A stretch of 64,000 bases of DNA from an uncultured Maribacter sp. (GCF_947500985.1 NZ_CANMTX010000001.1:62001-126000); one strand, 5' to 3'. Shown: positions 24,536-33,346, counted from the first letter of the stretch. Numbers and translations are program-made. The notes: generated by a model not told the origin, from the sequence alone.

Positions 24536-26584
24536 TTATGCCATATCTGCTGGTAGCTCAATTATAAATTGACTACCTTGATTCGGTTGACTTTTGACCA
24601 TTATTTCTCCATTATTTTTTATAACCATAGCCTTTACTAAGCGTAGACCTAAACCAGTGCCTTTCTCTAAATTTGTACCATATTTAGAAAAATTTTCGGT
24701 GTTACTAAAAAGTTTTTGTATATCGGTTTCAGTCATACCTACACCAGTATCTGTAACTTGAATTACTAGATTTTTATCTTTTATTTCTGTAGAAATTGTA
24801 ATCATACCATTATTAGGAGTGAATTTTATGGCATTATTTATTAGGTTTCTAAAGATGATATTGAATTGCTGTTGATCTGCAAATACATTATGATTTGCTG
24901 CTATTTGGTTGTTAATAATGATAGATTTTTTGTTTATCTCATTTCTATACAATTGTAATATGATATCTAACTCATACTTCACAGAAATGCTTCTTATATT
25001 CAAAGTGCTTCCTTGCATTTGTGTTTTCCCCCAATGCAAAAGATTGTCCATTGTAAACTGCACCTGTTCAAGATCTTCTTTGAGTTGTGGTGCAAATTTG
25101 TCAAAATAAGTTTTTCCTTCAGGATCTTCTAAATAGAGGGTAAGAATTTCATTTAACGAATTTATAGGTCCTCTTAAATCATGACCTACAATTGAAAAAA
25201 GATGATCTTGATTGGCATTTATTTGTGTAAGGGCTTTTTGATTTTCGTTTAAAACTTCTGCTTGCTTAGCTAGTTTTTTATTAAGTATTTTTTCTCGTTG
25301 ATTAGCTTTTAAAATAATAAATACAATAACCATTAAAGCAAATAGACCTGCAAGAGACCATTTTACATATTTGCGTTGTTGGTTTAACGCTAATTCATTC
25401 TGAACTTTTAGATTTTCGGTTTCTTTCTCTAAATTTAATTTTGCGTTAAGCATAGTTAAGTTTCGTCTATTATTTTTCTTAAAAATGTCGTTAGAAAGTT
25501 TTTCGGTTAATTCAAGATATTTTAAAGATTCGGCTGTGTTACCTTGATTTTTGTTAATTTCATATAGCGTTCTATATGCTCCTTCTAGACCTTTTTCATA
25601 ATCAGAAGATACAAAAAGAGGTATACTTTCATTTATACTCGCCTTAGCTTTTACTAAATTATTTAGTCCTAAATATGATTTTCCGAGACCATATTTTACT
25701 TCAGCCTTTGCTTTAACATCATTAAATCCATCATGCATATCTAAAGATATCTGATAATTCACTAAAGCATTATTAAAATCATTTAATTTTAAATAATATA
25801 ACCCTAATGTAGAGTAGGTCCATGCTAACCATGTCATTTGCTTATTTTTTTCAAACAGCGCGAATGTTTCGTCTAATTCAATCTTTGCTTGTTCTAAATT
25901 TCCTAACTCAATATTTAAGAATGCCATATTACTTAGCAGCATAGCTTCTTTAGTAGGGTCTTTTAAATGTTTAGCATAATTAAATGCAACAGCATAATAT
26001 TTCAAAGCCTCCTCATTGTCATCTAGGCGACTGAAAATTGTGCCTAAATTCATGTTCATTCGAAATAAATGAAATTGATCGTTTGTTTTTTCTGCTATAG
26101 CAAGCGTATGTAAGAATTGAGTATATGTTGAAGGGTAGTCATTTTTAAAATAATATCCTTGTCCAAGAATATTATAAATCTTCATTTCTGTTTTTGGGTA
26201 CTTTTTTAAATCAGGGTTTTTTATGGTCTCTAAACTGAAATCAATTGACTTTTCTGTTTGTCCAGTATAGAGGTGTAAAGTGGCAAGATTTGCCAATGCT
26301 TCAAGCTCACCTTGTACATAGCCATTTTTTTTACTCAGTTCAAGTGCTCGTTCTGAGTTTATTAACATGGAGTCTTGCTCAATTAGCCTTTGGTAATAAG
26401 AGAGCTGGTTTAGGTTGTCAATATATTGAGCTGAGTTTTCAGAAAAATTAGGGGAATTAACTAATTTCGATATTTTTTCATGATAATAATTAATACTGTC
26501 TTTTTGTGCTATAGCGGAAAAAAAACTGAAACATACAAATGCGAATAGTAAAAAATTATGTTTATAATTTGATTTAGAATGCAT
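24536..26584 (-). CDS. TPR-containing membrane sensor histidine kinase (paralogue 2)
   Basis: A 682-residue kinase laid out like the one at 22215-24305: signal peptide (FLLFAFVCFSFFSAIAQ), periplasmic TPR-like repeats (about 50-380), one transmembrane helix (WSLAGLFALMVIVFIIL), a coiled coil and a HisKA-ATPase core. The phospho-accepting residue is H468 in IVGHDLRGP, with N box NAIKFTPNNG and G boxes DTGVGM and GTGLGLRL. The ATG at 26584 is preferred to one at 26632 because it begins directly at the lysine-rich signal peptide, while the extra 16 residues are not signal-like. About 230 bases separate it from paralogue 1, so each probably has its own promoter. Confidence 0.9.
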   Translation of the reverse strand: MHSKSNYKHNFLLFAFVCFSFFSAIAQKDSINYYHEKISKLVNSPNFSENSAQYIDNLNQLSYYQRLIEQDSMLINSERALELSKKNGYVQGELEALANLATLHLYTGQTEKSIDFSLETIKNPDLKKYPKTEMKIYNILGQGYYFKNDYPSTYTQFLHTLAIAEKTNDQFHLFRMNMNLGTIFSRLDDNEEALKYYAVAFNYAKHLKDPTKEAMLLSNMAFLNIELGNLEQAKIELDETFALFEKNKQMTWLAWTYSTLGLYYLKLNDFNNALVNYQISLDMHDGFNDVKAKAEVKYGLGKSYLGLNNLVKAKASINESIPLFVSSDYEKGLEGAYRTLYEINKNQGNTAESLKYLELTEKLSNDIFKKNNRRNLTMLNAKLNLEKETENLKVQNELALNQQRKYVKWSLAGLFALMVIVFIILKANQREKILNKKLAKQAEVLNENQKALTQINANQDHLFSIVGHDLRGPINSLNEILTLYLEDPEGKTYFDKFAPQLKEDLEQVQFTMDNLLHWGKTQMQGSTLNIRSISVKYELDIILQLYRNEINKKSIIINNQIAANHNVFADQQQFNIIFRNLINNAIKFTPNNGMITISTEIKDKNLVIQVTDTGVGMTETDIQKLFSNTENFSKYGTNLEKGTGLGLRLVKAMVIKNNGEIMVKSQPNQGSQFIIELPADMA

Positions 26585-26695
26585 TATGAATAGTGGAATA
26601 AACTTAGTAGGTTGTTTCAAATAAAACTTCAAGTTAAAAAAATTATAATTAATGATTCTTAAAATTAAATATTTATTGAATTTTTAAATTATTAT

Positions 26696-26726
26696 TTGTT
26701 AGAACTGTTTAAAAAAATTATCTTTG
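26696..26726 (+). promoter_or_regulatory. Promoter of tRNA-His
   Basis: TTG (26696-26698, within TTTG), 20 bases, then a perfect TATCTTTG (26719-26726). The tRNA begins 16 bases downstream. This is the cleanest Bacteroidota housekeeping promoter in the window. Confidence 0.75.
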
Positions 26727-26742
26727 CACTCGCTTACAAATG

Positions 26743-26816
26743 GTGGTTGTAGCTCAGCTGGTTAGAGCATCGGTTTGTGGTACCGAGGGTCGCCGGTTCG
26801 AACCCGGTCTTCCACC
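26743..26816 (+). tRNA. tRNA-His (anticodon GTG)
   Basis: A full cloverleaf can be drawn. The D arm is GCTC/GAGC, the anticodon stem TCGGT/ACCGA holds the loop TTGTGGT with anticodon GTG, and the T arm GCCGG/CCGGT holds TTCGAAC. The extra G(-1) typical of tRNA-His is encoded at 26742 opposite C73 (26816). The 3' CCA is not encoded. In the acceptor stem, positions 5-68 and 6-67 are both U-U, flanked by G-C pairs, so the stem has five canonical pairs and two adjacent mismatches. A promoter lies 16 bases upstream and a terminator 15 bases downstream, so it is a single-gene unit. Confidence 0.95.
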
Positions 26817-26830
26817 CTAAAAGGCAGATA

Positions 26831-26862
26831 AAAAGTCTTAGATTCATTTCTAAGACTTTTTT
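26831..26862 (+). terminator. Terminator of the tRNA-His unit
   Basis: AAAAGTCTTAGA (26831-26842) and TCTAAGACTTTT (26849-26860) form a 12-base perfect stem around TTCATT, followed by more T. Confidence 0.88.
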
Positions 26863-26896
26863 GTTTTATACCATTTGTTTACCTAAGTTAAAGCAT

Positions 26897-26935
26897 AAAA
26901 AAAGCCTTGTAAATCATTGAGATTACAAGGCTTTT
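26897..26935 (-). terminator. Terminator of the M28 peptidase gene
   Basis: The arms 26900-26912 and 26923-26935 (core GCCTTGTAA/TTACAAGGC) form a 13-base stem with a 10-base loop. On the reverse strand it is followed by a run of T from the A stretch 26897-26903. It lies about 20 bases after the peptidase stop. Confidence 0.85.
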
Positions 26936-26957
26936 CTATATTTTAAGCGGTTGATTG

Positions 26958-28511
26958 CTAGTCTACTTTTAACTTATTTTCTCTATTCGCAATTTCCCAT
27001 GCCGTATAAAAAACTAATCGAGATCTGTTTTCTAAAAGGTCGTAGTTTATTTTATCTGGTGTATCACTTGGTTTGTGGTAATCTGCGTGAGTCCCGTTAA
27101 AATAAAATATGATTGGAATGTTGTTTTTAGCGAAATTATAATGGTCACTTCTATAGTAGAAACGATTTGGATCGTTCTCATCATTATAAGTATAATCCAA
27201 TTCAATATTCATGAATTTCTTATTTACTTCTTCAGATAGATTATGAAGTTCTAAACTCAATTTATCTGAACCTATTAAATAGATATAGTTACGGTCTCCT
27301 TCACGTTCTGGGTCTATTCTACCAATCATATCAATATTTAAATTGGCAACAGTATTCGCAAGCGGAACAATTGGGTCTACATCGGTGTAATATTGAGATC
27401 CTAACAATCCTTTTTCTTCACCAGTAACATGCAAGAAAACAATAGATCTTTTAGGTCCGTTACCGGCATCAGCTGCTTTCTTAAAAGCTTCGGCAATTTC
27501 TAAAAGTGCAACAGTACCAGAGCCATCATCATCTGCACCGTTATTTATTTCACCATCACCAGTAATACCTATATGATCTAGATGCGAGGAAATAATTAAA
27601 TACTCATTTGGCTTCTCAGTACCTTTTAAAATAGCTGCAACATTTTCTGATGAAATTTTATCATTAGAACTTTCAAAAGCCAATTGTAATTTTTTGCTTA
27701 AAATTTGTGGCTTATCATCAGTGTCAATAGTAGATAAAAAGCTTTGGGCTAAAGTTTGGTCAATGAACAAGTTATAGAATTCAGGAGCGCTATTATCTAC
27801 TACTTCCATTCTGCCACTATTATTTGTTTTCATTGATTCAAACCTGCGCTTAAATCGACTGAAATTACCAGCATCGTAATACAAGACACCGATAGCACCT
27901 TTATCCATAGCAATTTGAACTCTTTTTGTCAAAGATTCAGACATATTACTCCATTTAGAAGTTTCGGTAGTGCCAGAAATTACAAAGGTACCGTCAGCAT
28001 TTTTTGGCTCACCAGACTTCATTAAAACAATCTTGCCTTCAACATTAAGGTCGTTGTAGTTAGAATAATTATAATCATCTATTCCATAAGCAGCATATAC
28101 AATATCATCAGTTGATGTGTTGGCTGCTGAAAAGGTTAATACATGATCGCCGACAGTAAAATCGGTTCCATCAACAGTCAATTTACCAATAGGTAGTTTA
28201 CTGATTTCTAATGGTACTTCTTGAAAATAGTTACCATCTTTCTTCGCAGGTGGTATACCTAGTTTTTCATATGCTGCTTTTATGTAAGCTATTGCCTTTT
28301 TCTGACCTGGTTGACCGGTTTCTCTGCCTTCGAATTCATCTGAAGCATAAATGTAAAGGTGTTCTTTTAACTCTGCTTCTGTAATCGTTTCTGCAAATGA
28401 AATTTCAGATGCAACTGATGACGCTTCTTCTGTTGCGGCATCGGTAACGGTCTTTTGGGAAGAATTACATGACATGGCCGTAGCGACCAATAGAAATAGT
28501 GTTTTTTTCAT
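26958..28511 (-). CDS. M28-family zinc aminopeptidase lipoprotein
   Basis: A 517-residue lipoprotein (signal KKTLFLLVATAMSC, anchor Cys at residue 15). Residues about 130-295 form a PA-type insert domain, and the catalytic M28 domain surrounds it. The metal and catalytic residues are visible: SSHLDH (about 308-313), NNGADDDGSG (about 323-332) with the bridging Asp, VTGEEKG with the catalytic Glu and a zinc Glu (about 363-369), the Asp in NIDMIGR, and the final His in GTHADYHKPSD. It cleaves N-terminal residues from peptides outside the cytoplasm. The ATG at 28511 is chosen over one at 28526 because it starts the signal peptide. It is monocistronic. Confidence 0.9.
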   Translation of the reverse strand: MKKTLFLLVATAMSCNSSQKTVTDAATEEASSVASEISFAETITEAELKEHLYIYASDEFEGRETGQPGQKKAIAYIKAAYEKLGIPPAKKDGNYFQEVPLEISKLPIGKLTVDGTDFTVGDHVLTFSAANTSTDDIVYAAYGIDDYNYSNYNDLNVEGKIVLMKSGEPKNADGTFVISGTTETSKWSNMSESLTKRVQIAMDKGAIGVLYYDAGNFSRFKRRFESMKTNNSGRMEVVDNSAPEFYNLFIDQTLAQSFLSTIDTDDKPQILSKKLQLAFESSNDKISSENVAAILKGTEKPNEYLIISSHLDHIGITGDGEINNGADDDGSGTVALLEIAEAFKKAADAGNGPKRSIVFLHVTGEEKGLLGSQYYTDVDPIVPLANTVANLNIDMIGRIDPEREGDRNYIYLIGSDKLSLELHNLSEEVNKKFMNIELDYTYNDENDPNRFYYRSDHYNFAKNNIPIIFYFNGTHADYHKPSDTPDKINYDLLENRSRLVFYTAWEIANRENKLKVD

Positions 28512-28598
28512 TTTTATAGTAATCAAATTTCTTCAAAAATAATCAAATCTTAACTAGCTTTAAAAGGTAGATTTTAGAATCAATATTTTGGTTGATTT

Positions 28599-29297
28599 TT
28601 ATTTATTTAAAGCATCTGTAATGGCTGCTTCTACTAATGGTTCCATTACTTTATAACCATCAACTGTTGGGTGTACTTCATCTTCGGCGTATTTTTTTGG
28701 TAGGCCATTTCTTTCATCTACCATCGCAGAGAAATAATCTAAATAAATATGCCCATTAGCATCGGCATACTCTTTTATCATTTTGTTTAAAGCAATTATT
28801 TTTCCTGATGGCTCTAAACCTGGTTTCCAAGGGTAATCATAAGCTGGTAGGGTAGAAGATAAAATAACTTTAATACCGTTGGCATGGGCAAGTTCTACCA
28901 TCCCTTTAATATTATCCATAATCATTTCTAAGGTTGACGGTCCTGTATTTCCTGCTATATCATTGGTGCCCGCTAGTATAGTCACCACTTTCGGATTTAA
29001 ATTAATAACATCTTGTCTAAAACGTAAAAGCATCTGCGGTGTTGTTTGTCCACTTATACCTCTATTAATATAAGGTTTGCCTTCAAAGAACTCTGGTCGT
29101 TTATTTAACCAACCTATAGTAATGGAGTTACCCATAAATACAATACGATCTTCATTGTCCTGTAATTCTGGAATAGTTGAATTCGCTTCTTTAAAACGAT
29201 TTAAATCTGCCCAATCTTGCGCATTTATAGTAGTTAAACCTAATAATGATAGCATACATGATATAATTAAAACATTTACTTTTTTCATTGGTTTCAT
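28599..29297 (-). CDS. SGNH/GDSL-family hydrolase (secreted)
   Basis: A 232-residue exported esterase-like protein, with signal peptide to NAQ (residue 27). Block I is GNSIT (56-60) with the nucleophile Ser58, having Asn in place of the usual Asp of GDS. Block II is GISGQTT with the Gly, block III is GTNDIA (110-115) with the Asn, and block V is DEVHPTVDGY with the Asp-His pair. This family commonly removes acetyl groups from carbohydrates or lipids. A second ATG at 29288 gives a slightly shorter signal peptide. Its start lies 3 bases after the stop of the 152-residue membrane protein gene, so the two form an operon. Confidence 0.88.
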   Translation of the reverse strand: MKPMKKVNVLIISCMLSLLGLTTINAQDWADLNRFKEANSTIPELQDNEDRIVFMGNSITIGWLNKRPEFFEGKPYINRGISGQTTPQMLLRFRQDVINLNPKVVTILAGTNDIAGNTGPSTLEMIMDNIKGMVELAHANGIKVILSSTLPAYDYPWKPGLEPSGKIIALNKMIKEYADANGHIYLDYFSAMVDERNGLPKKYAEDEVHPTVDGYKVMEPLVEAAITDALNK

Positions 29298-29300
29298 TGT

Positions 29301-29759
29301 TTAAGCTTGTTGAATTTCCGCTACTTCGTCATTTGTTAATGGAATACTTTTAATGATATTGTCTTTGTTAGGTCGCTGTACTGCCAAGTATGCAATTAAA
29401 CAAATGGAGATGACCAAAGGGAGTGCATTACCCGTATTGTTATAGGCAAAAAGTCCTACAAATGCAGGTATTTCTATAAAGGTGTATTTAAGTTGCAAGG
29501 CAGATTTATACTTTCTTAATTTATCTTCTAATTTCGTTTGTATCTGAATATTAGAAATCATTTTTTTAAAAATCCACTGACTTCCAAAATAACCTACCAT
29601 TGCAAAAAGGGGTACTAAATAAAGTAAAACGCCCTCAATTGCTGCATTTGAGTTGAATGAATTGATTTGATAAACTACCCAAATCGTAATAACGACCAAT
29701 ACGCATAACAATAATAAATGTAAAATAGAAAGGCTTCTAATAAAGTTTTTTAAATCCAT
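29301..29759 (-). CDS. Four-helix membrane protein, unknown function
   Basis: A 152-residue protein with four hydrophobic segments: about residues 12-32, 42-60, 94-106 and 111-128. A charged, Lys-rich stretch (KLEDKLRKYKSALQLKY) lies between the second and third. The short C-terminal tail is hydrophilic. I do not recognise the family and no catalytic residues stand out. It is cotranscribed with the secreted SGNH hydrolase gene 3 bases downstream, which gives no firm clue to function. Confidence 0.6.
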   Translation of the reverse strand: MDLKNFIRSLSILHLLLLCVLVVITIWVVYQINSFNSNAAIEGVLLYLVPLFAMVGYFGSQWIFKKMISNIQIQTKLEDKLRKYKSALQLKYTFIEIPAFVGLFAYNNTGNALPLVISICLIAYLAVQRPNKDNIIKSIPLTNDEVAEIQQA

Positions 29760-29837
29760 AAGCTATATAATTTTCTAAGATAATATAAATTATAGCCATA
29801 GAGAACTGAAGCCCTTATTAGTATTACTATTTATATC

Positions 29838-29866
29838 TTGTTCATCTTGCAGAATTTTTATCTTTG
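29838..29866 (+). promoter_or_regulatory. Promoter with -7 element immediately before a start codon
   Basis: TTG (29838-29840), 18 bases, then a perfect TATCTTTG (29859-29866). The ATG at 29873 is only 6 bases further, so the transcript should start at or within a few bases of the start codon, giving a leaderless mRNA. Confidence 0.65.
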
Positions 29867-29872
29867 CGCGGT

Positions 29873-30328
29873 ATGAAAAATATATTCATAATTATCATTT
29901 TTGCTTTATCGTTACAAAGTGCATATAGCCAAATAGAACAGGATAAAGTACTTCATTTCTTAGGAGGAAATCTTTATGGACTAGTAGGAGCTGGTATTGC
30001 TAACGAAATTTCAGATGGCGATAGAACTTGGACATTTATGGGTGCTGTTGGTGGTAGCTTATTAATTGGGTTGGCAAAAGAAAGTATTGACCAAAAGCAA
30101 TACGGTGGTTGGAGTAATGAAGATTTATTGGCTACAGTATTAGGTGGTGCTACTATTGGCGTTACCATAGATATTTTCAAGAAAAAGAAACAACGTAAAC
30201 GAGAACAATTATTTAAGGATGCTACTAAAACTACCTATTTACAATTAGAAAAGACATTCCCAATAGAAACAACAGAAATAAAATCGTTGCTTGTATTGGG
30301 AATGTCTAGTACTGTTTTAAAAAAATAA
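29873..30328 (+). CDS. Small exported protein resembling the YfiM/DUF2279 family
   Basis: A 151-residue protein with a signal peptide (NIFIIIIFALSLQSAYSQ). The mature part begins QDKVLHFLGGNLYGLVG, like the start of the YfiM/DUF2279 group, with glycine-rich hydrophobic stretches (TFMGAVGGSLLIGLAKE and LLATVLGGATIGVTIDIF) that could be membrane helices, and ends in a basic segment followed by a helix. An in-frame ATG at 29864 lies inside the promoter -7 element and cannot be used, so the ATG at 29873 is the start. Function unknown. It is convergent with the S10 peptidase gene 14 bases away. Confidence 0.65.
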   Translation: MKNIFIIIIFALSLQSAYSQIEQDKVLHFLGGNLYGLVGAGIANEISDGDRTWTFMGAVGGSLLIGLAKESIDQKQYGGWSNEDLLATVLGGATIGVTIDIFKKKKQRKREQLFKDATKTTYLQLEKTFPIETTEIKSLLVLGMSSTVLKK

Positions 30329-30342
30329 ATTCTTAGCGCTTT

Positions 30343-31827
30343 TTAATATTTAGCACTTCTATCGGTTGCAATTGTACGCTTAATAAAATCGCGAATATCG
30401 TCATTTGCAGTTTTTAAATCTTCTCTTCTTAAATACATCATGTGCCCTGATCGGTAACCTTTAAAGCTGAATCGATCCTTCATACGACCGCTTGGGTCTA
30501 CTTGCCACATGGTATATTTAGCATTAAAATACGTAGTAGCACCATCATAATAGCCCGATTGAATCATAACGTTCAGATATGGATTTTGTGCCATTGCCTT
30601 TCTTAGGTTATCTCGGGTGTTGTCATTATCATTGTTCCAAGGGTGTACAGGGCCAAAAAGGTTGTATTTCACATCAGTTTTAAAGTTCAATTCCTCTTGA
30701 AGATAATAGTTGATTGCCGGTGTAAAACTATGCAGCCAAGATGTTAATTCAGAATTGTAATCGGGCTTCATACCTGCTAATTGTTTGTCAATACCTAAGT
30801 ATCTTGAATCTAATCTTCCTACGGTGTAACCACCTTTTTCTTTTAAAAGATTTTTCCAAAAGAAAGAGGTAGGCACTACTAAGTTTTGATCAAGAATATC
30901 TTTTTTGTTTAATCCTGAATAATAAGCCATCTTATCTGCAATAGCTTCTTTTTCTGTTACTTCTAAGAATCCGCCTTTTGCTAATGCAGGTATTAATTTA
31001 TCTATGGTGTAAGCTTCTGATTCTGGTAAAATTTCTAGTAAATCTTTATTTTGTAATGCTGGAGGTAACGCTTTATGGTGCCAAGCTGCAGCTGTAAAAT
31101 AAGGTAGGTTTATTGCTTCAGCTACTGGACCGGAATTACGAATTACTTTATAATCTGCTGGAGAAACCATAATTACACCATTTAGGTACATCCATTGTTG
31201 TTCTTGCAGTGCTAAAGAAAGTCCCATAACACGGGTGCCTCCATAACTTTCACCTATTATATATTTTGGTGAACGCCATTTGTTGTTTCTGGTAACGAAG
31301 GTGTTCAGCCATTCTGCCAAATATTTTATATCAGCATTAATTCCGAAGAATTTATCCCTATCAACTTCTTTTCCGCTTGCAGGTATAGTTCTGCTATATC
31401 CGGTATTTACAGGGTTGACATAAACAATGTCGGCTACGTCTAAAACTGAATGTGGATTTGCACTTACACCGTATGGTTGTAACGGGTATCCTTCGTCATC
31501 GATCTTTAGTATTTTTGGTCCTGTATAAGCCAAATGCATCCAAACAGACCCAGAACCTGGTCCTCCATTAAATGATATCAATAATGGTCTTGCAGCGCGA
31601 TCTTTGATATTATTTCTAGTGTAATAGGTATAATGTAAAGAGGCAATAGGTTTCGCATTTTCATCCCATACAGGTTGCGTACCAGTTTGCGCGGTATACG
31701 AAAAAGTGGCTCCGTTTATGGTAGCAGTATGTTGTGTGGTAATTACGGTGTCTATAGGTAATTCTCTAGACTGAGCAATGGCAATGCTGGCTGCCAAACA
31801 AATTGATAGTTGTAGAAGTTTTTTCAT
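30343..31827 (-). CDS. S10-family serine carboxypeptidase-like protein
   Basis: A 494-residue exported alpha/beta hydrolase of the S10 family, with a signal peptide ending AIAQS. The oxyanion loop is FNGGPGSGS (residues 86-94), the nucleophile Ser194 lies in IIGESYGGTR, the Asp is in SGYYDGATTYF and the His is in YRSGHMMYLRR close to the C-terminus. PVNTGYS (139-145) is also typical. The enzyme should remove C-terminal residues from peptides at acid to neutral pH, outside the cytoplasm. It stands alone, with about 220 bases to the divergent oxidoreductase gene. Confidence 0.88.
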   Translation of the reverse strand: MKKLLQLSICLAASIAIAQSRELPIDTVITTQHTATINGATFSYTAQTGTQPVWDENAKPIASLHYTYYTRNNIKDRAARPLLISFNGGPGSGSVWMHLAYTGPKILKIDDEGYPLQPYGVSANPHSVLDVADIVYVNPVNTGYSRTIPASGKEVDRDKFFGINADIKYLAEWLNTFVTRNNKWRSPKYIIGESYGGTRVMGLSLALQEQQWMYLNGVIMVSPADYKVIRNSGPVAEAINLPYFTAAAWHHKALPPALQNKDLLEILPESEAYTIDKLIPALAKGGFLEVTEKEAIADKMAYYSGLNKKDILDQNLVVPTSFFWKNLLKEKGGYTVGRLDSRYLGIDKQLAGMKPDYNSELTSWLHSFTPAINYYLQEELNFKTDVKYNLFGPVHPWNNDNDNTRDNLRKAMAQNPYLNVMIQSGYYDGATTYFNAKYTMWQVDPSGRMKDRFSFKGYRSGHMMYLRREDLKTANDDIRDFIKRTIATDRSAKY

Positions 31828-32048
31828 GATTTGATAAGGTTCTGTTGTCTAACGAAAATAAGAATAAAAGCTCAATATTGACATTAAGAATGTTCTATTA
31901 GATAGTTAATATCGATTAACCATTTCAAGCTATTCTCATAAAGAATTAGTCATTTTACAACCCTAAATATTCATGATATGAAAATTATCAAATGATTTAT
32001 GAAGTTCAGTGATTTTTATTTAAATTTCTAAAGCATTAAAATAGACTC

Positions 32049-33185
32049 ATGAAGAAATTATCAAGACGCTCATTCAGCAGTATAGCTACGAAAGGAGTAT
32101 TAGGAACAGCATTGTTTTCTAACATACCACTGGCAAAAGCATTTACTACAAAACCTTTAAATAAAAAGCTAGGTATTGCCTTAGTAGGTTTAGGAAGCTA
32201 TAGTGAACATCAACTTGCACCATCGTTACTAGAAACTGTACATTGTTATTTGGCTGGTGTTGTTACCGGTACCAAAACCAAAGAAGGTATTTGGAAAGAG
32301 AAATACAACCTATCTAAAAAGAATATTTATAATTACGATAATTTTGATGCAATAGCAAAGAACGATGATATAGATATCGTTTATGTTGCACTACCTAATA
32401 GTATGCATGTAGATTTTTGTATTCGAGCTGCTAAAGCAGGTAAACATGTTATTTGTGAAAAACCAATGGCTGTAAGCGTAGAGGAATGTGATGCAATAAT
32501 CAATGCTTGTAAAGAGAATAAGGTAAAATTAGGTGTTGGTTATAGAATGCAGAGCGACCCTTACACAAATGAGGTAAAGAAATATGTAAAAGAGAAAACT
32601 TTTGGTGATGTACTTTTTGTTTCTTCAGATGCCGGATATGTTTCTAATGGTAACCCTGATCAATGGCGTTTAAATAAATCTCTTTCTGGTGGTGGTGCTT
32701 TAATGAATATGGGCGTATATGCAATTCAAACTAGTATTTATGGTGCAGGACAAAATCCGATTTCTGTTTCTGCGCAAGAGTTTAGTACACGACCAGATTA
32801 CTTTAAAGATACCGATGAAACTGTTACCGCACAGTTTAAATTTGCCAATGGTGCCGTAGCACAAATATGGACTTCACATAACGCAAATGGTAATAGATTA
32901 AAATGTCACTGTAGTAAAGGCTGGTTCGAGCTTGATCCAGCTCATAGTTACGGACCTATAAGTGGGAGAACATCTAACGGTAATACTATAGAATTTCCAT
33001 TTAAAAAACAACAAGCTTTACAAATGGACGATTTTTCCAAGCATGTACTATTGGGAACCAAAAATATTGCTCCTGGTGAAATGGGTAAAAGAGATATGAT
33101 TATCGTTGAAGCCATTTATAAATCAATCGCAGAAGGTGGTAAAGAACAAGCGTTATCTTTGGGTGATTTAGGTATAGTGTTGTAA
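32049..33185 (+). CDS. Gfo/Idh/MocA-family oxidoreductase with Tat signal
   Basis: A 378-residue NAD(P)-dependent dehydrogenase-like protein. The N-terminus carries a twin-arginine motif (LSRRSFSSIA, residues 4-13) and an AKA cleavage site, so it is exported folded with its cofactor, as in glucose-fructose oxidoreductase. The Rossmann strand is IALVGLGSYSEH (43-54), the EKP motif is at 137-139 (CEKPMAV), and the GGGALMNMGVYAIQ block is the usual C-terminal-domain entrance. The substrate is probably a sugar or sugar acid; it cannot be specified. Monocistronic, followed by a long AT-rich inverted repeat. Confidence 0.88.
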   Translation: MKKLSRRSFSSIATKGVLGTALFSNIPLAKAFTTKPLNKKLGIALVGLGSYSEHQLAPSLLETVHCYLAGVVTGTKTKEGIWKEKYNLSKKNIYNYDNFDAIAKNDDIDIVYVALPNSMHVDFCIRAAKAGKHVICEKPMAVSVEECDAIINACKENKVKLGVGYRMQSDPYTNEVKKYVKEKTFGDVLFVSSDAGYVSNGNPDQWRLNKSLSGGGALMNMGVYAIQTSIYGAGQNPISVSAQEFSTRPDYFKDTDETVTAQFKFANGAVAQIWTSHNANGNRLKCHCSKGWFELDPAHSYGPISGRTSNGNTIEFPFKKQQALQMDDFSKHVLLGTKNIAPGEMGKRDMIIVEAIYKSIAEGGKEQALSLGDLGIVL

Positions 33186-33216
33186 CATGTTTTAAATCAG
33201 TGTAGTTACATTTAAG

Positions 33217-33259
33217 TTAACTTGAATTTCAAGTTTAGATCACTTCAAATTCAAGTTAA
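33217..33259. repeat. Long AT-rich inverted repeat (possible terminator or operator)
   Basis: A perfect 13-base inverted repeat (TTAACTTGAATTT, 33217-33229, and its complement 33247-33259). It continues inwards with AAGT/ACTT after one C-C mismatch, leaving a 7-base loop. It lies 31 bases after the oxidoreductase stop. The stem lacks GC pairs and a strong T run follows only weakly, so termination is possible but not clear. Confidence 0.45.
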
Positions 33260-33314
33260 TTTTACATCTTAACATAAGCATAAACTTCTCTTCATCAATT
33301 GCTAATTTTCAGTG

Positions 33315-33346
33315 AACCTTTCTAAAAGGTTGTCTCTATAGTTTTG
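33315..33346 (+). promoter_or_regulatory. -7 element with upstream dyad for the PhoX-like lipoprotein gene
   Basis: TAGTTTTG (33339-33346) matches TAnnTTTG. A perfect inverted repeat AACCTTT-CTA-AAAGGTT (33315-33331) covers the place where the -33 element should be, and no TTG is found there. The dyad may be an operator. Confidence 0.4.
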
